42,678 nt of DNA from Phycisphaerae bacterium (GTDB taxonomy: Bacteria > Chloroflexota > Anaerolineae > 4572-78 > J111), in contig JANQQF010000193.1 of NCBI GenBank assembly GCA_028285035.1, positions 1 to 42,678 of the forward strand. Direction: 5' to 3'. Positions 41,160 to 42,678 of the stretch are shown here, in pieces (the stretch's first letter is position 1; each line of letters starts with the position of its first letter). The position numbers and the translations under genes are program-made. The notes below the pieces were generated by a model. It did no database searches, had not been told where the DNA came from, and saw only the letters and a program-made list of their open reading frames with translations.

Positions 41160-42344
41160 TTACCGTAAAGCTAAATTATACATTGAAAGAACATTAGTCA
41201 GAGGTGTGTCGGGTTGGATGTGATGGGAGCTGGCTAGAATGTAACCCCCATCCGCCCCAAGCACCCTTTTTCGATCTTGCACCTCCGCCGCAACATCCTC
41301 TGGTGTCCCTCGTGGCAAGGTCTTGATAATGTCAATCCCGCCGTGAAAAGCAAGCTGCTGACCAAATTCTTGCTTCAAATTATCCGCCTCCATCCCTTTA
41401 GCATCGGTTTGAATCGGATTGAGTAGATCAATTCCCATTTCAATCAACTCTGGGATTAAACGATAAATCGCCCCATCGCAGTGATACATCACCGGCTTGT
41501 CATAGGCTTTGGCAACCTCGATCAATCGGGTGTGCAATGGGCGTACATATTTCCGCCACATCTTTGGCGAGATCATCAGTGAGTTCTGTGTGGCCACGTC
41601 GTCATAGAAATAGACCATATCTAACCGATCTCCCGCGATGTCAAGAACCCGTCGGGTATTTTCAACCAAAATATCGGTCAGCCGCTCCATGATGTAGACG
41701 GGAATGGCGGGGTTGTCAGCCAGATCGACCAAAAACTCTTGCATCCCTCGCAGTTGCCAAGCGGTCTCAAAAATGGAACCGATGCGGAAGCGGAAGTGGT
41801 ATTCTTCATGTTGATCTAGCTGCTCGATGATTTGGAGAATCGGGCTAAAATCCCACCAGTCAGGGTCCGGCCACGGATATTGTTTTAGCTCATCGACCGA
41901 CGTTGCTTCGACAAGCGGCCAACTGGCAAAATCCTCATACGCCCCTAACATATGCTCAACAATTCGCCGATGACACCCCCAAATATCATAAAAATCGCCA
42001 TCCGGCGTTTGCTCTCGCCACATTCGATTCGGTGTGGAGCGAGCTAACGATTGCCACCAATCAATCTGCCCCTGTTTATGCAAAATTGAGGTCGGCGGGT
42101 TGCAAAATTGATCATAGGATAGCAGACGACAGTCGATCTCAAAATGACGCAAAATAGCTTCCCAAGCTGGGTCGAAGTAGTCACTATGACCAACTTCAGT
42201 ATCATCAAGATTGAGCGAGGCTTGAAGTTGTTTCCAAATTTCTTGAGTTGCTAAAAAATCGACGGGCTGGCGATCCGGGGTTTGATGTTGTAAAGCCAGC
42301 CTGACCCGTTCACGAGGCGAAATCTCGCTGATTGAATGATCCAT
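41160..42344 (-). CDS. UroD-family (uroporphyrinogen decarboxylase-like) protein
   Basis: The 394-residue protein starts ISPRERVRLALQHQTPDRQPVDF, which is the opening of the URO-D superfamily branch that includes corrinoid methyltransferases. Later motifs are DMVYFYDDVATQNSLMISP, KPVMYHCDGAIYRLIPELI, DLLNPIQTDAKGM, LAFHGGIDIIKTLP and ILASSHHIQPDTPLTN. The C-rich/H-containing HCDG and GGID motifs resemble methyltransferase (MtaA/MtbA-like) relatives more than true HemE. It probably acts on methyl groups or an unknown substrate, and heme synthesis is unlikely. GGAG lies 11 nt before the ATG. No corrinoid protein gene is adjacent. Confidence 0.88.
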   Translation of the reverse strand: MDHSISEISPRERVRLALQHQTPDRQPVDFLATQEIWKQLQASLNLDDTEVGHSDYFDPAWEAILRHFEIDCRLLSYDQFCNPPTSILHKQGQIDWWQSLARSTPNRMWREQTPDGDFYDIWGCHRRIVEHMLGAYEDFASWPLVEATSVDELKQYPWPDPDWWDFSPILQIIEQLDQHEEYHFRFRIGSIFETAWQLRGMQEFLVDLADNPAIPVYIMERLTDILVENTRRVLDIAGDRLDMVYFYDDVATQNSLMISPKMWRKYVRPLHTRLIEVAKAYDKPVMYHCDGAIYRLIPELIEMGIDLLNPIQTDAKGMEADNLKQEFGQQLAFHGGIDIIKTLPRGTPEDVAAEVQDRKRVLGADGGYILASSHHIQPDTPLTNVLSMYNLALR

Positions 42345-42424
42345 AAATCAAATTACTCCAAAATATGCGAATTTACGATTTAGTTGGTGGTCTTAGCTTT
42401 TCGCCACAAACGCAGCAATAGACC

Positions 42425-42461
42425 TAGTGCGTAGTCCTTATTTCGCCCATTCTACGCACTA
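42425..42461. repeat. Inverted repeat TAGTGCGTAG / CTACGCACTA
   Basis: Both 10-bp arms (42425-42434 and 42452-42461) are perfect, with a 17-nt spacer. They are followed by ACGAACTACGTACTA, a further degenerate repetition of the same ACTACG unit. Confidence 0.55.
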
Positions 42462-42543
42462 CGAACTACGTACTAACGCAAATTGATAAGTCTTGACGAA
42501 AACTTATAGATAAGCCAGATAAACACCGGAAAATGAAAGACGT

Positions 42544-42628
42544 TGTGTCATGCCCGAATGGTTTTGTCAGGCATCCACGAGGCGTTGTAGCGGTGGATTC
42601 CCGCCAAAAGCACGCGGGAATGACAAGC
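42544..42628. repeat. Dispersed-type palindromic repeat (CATGCCCGAATG...CCCGC...GCGGGAATGACA)
   Basis: The segment contains TCATGCCCGAATG, a TCAGGCATCCACGA stretch, and GGATTCCCGC paired with GCGGGAATGACA across AAAAGCAC. Strings with GTCATTCCCGC and GCGGGAATCC are, from general knowledge, abundant intergenic repeats in environmental bacterial genomes. One copy is visible here. Confidence 0.5.
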
Positions 42629-42678
42629 ATCGATTTTACGGGTTTAAAATGGTTTGTCTATTAGAAACACTAACCGAT

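Larger units (their letters stand above)
42345..42678. other. Right-edge intergenic region with two palindromic repeats
   Basis: No gene was found. The stretch holds a perfect 10-bp inverted repeat at 42425-42461 and a longer repeat of the TCCCGC/GCGGGA type at 42544-42628. The remainder is AT-rich and unremarkable. Confidence 0.5.

Noticed and set aside
1..42678. CRISPR arrays, tRNA, rRNA or insertion sequences
   Set aside because: No regularly spaced direct repeats, no tRNA-like T-arm and cloverleaf, no rRNA-like sequence and no transposase-like product was found by reading. A covariance-model scan could still reveal a short RNA gene.

Overview
The window looks like a chromosomal segment of a free-living, fairly AT-leaning bacterium, most probably a member of the Chloroflexota (Anaerolineae-like). 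This is an inference from style rather than from a marker gene. The signs are exported PD40/beta-propeller proteins on Thr/Pro-rich or Glu-rich stalks, giant GAF/PAS histidine kinases followed by receiver-only proteins, a UroD-like methyltransferase, a PrsW protease, a PPi-type phosphofructokinase and DUF5678 fused to a tRNA nucleotidyltransferase. No rRNA, tRNA, CRISPR array or recognisable transposase was seen.

Left part (1-6101): a 3' gene remnant, a small membrane protein, a VOC protein and a YccF protein meeting at a shared terminator, a Cys-type DsbA-like protein (CSWC) and a DUF4919-like protein. Then comes the most striking locus. At 3500-4117 lies a FrnE/DsbA-family oxidoreductase whose first catalytic cysteine codon is TGA (reads U-P-W-C) and is followed, at the right distance, by a small stem-loop that fits a bacterial SECIS element. 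I read it as a selenoprotein. It is followed closely by an M23 peptidase and a beta-propeller lipoprotein, probably in one transcript.

Middle part (6102-19760): a 13-kb signalling block on the + strand. It holds a membrane-bound PAS kinase, a small four-helix membrane protein closed by a perfect 16-bp terminator, and then three consecutive kinase/receiver pairs whose genes overlap or nearly abut. The kinases grow in length (615, 666, 1070, 1493 aa) by adding GAF and PAS modules. The three receivers have no output domain and share the same C-terminal sequence pattern. One PAS module of the largest kinase is a clear LOV domain in which the photoactive cysteine is serine.

Right-middle (19786-29180): a TIR-TM-FGE-like fusion facing the kinases; YigZ and a class III CoA-transferase; a small basic protein; ribosomal protein L25/Ctc; a CxxC protein; an orphan terminator that may end a small RNA; a coiled-coil membrane protein; MoeA; an extremely acidic protein with a DUF1540-like cysteine head; and an amidohydrolase fused to a CYTH-like domain.

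Right part (29177-42344), mostly on the - strand: MtaB, a second stalked beta-propeller protein, a SNase-LTD lipoprotein, an FHA membrane protein, the CCA/poly(A) polymerase-family enzyme, sucCD with promoter and terminator, a decayed EamA transporter fragment, PrsW (+), the PPi-type phosphofructokinase and the UroD-family protein. The right edge carries palindromic intergenic repeats. A 27-bp repeat occurs as an inverted pair in the leader of the first kinase and again near 38 kb.
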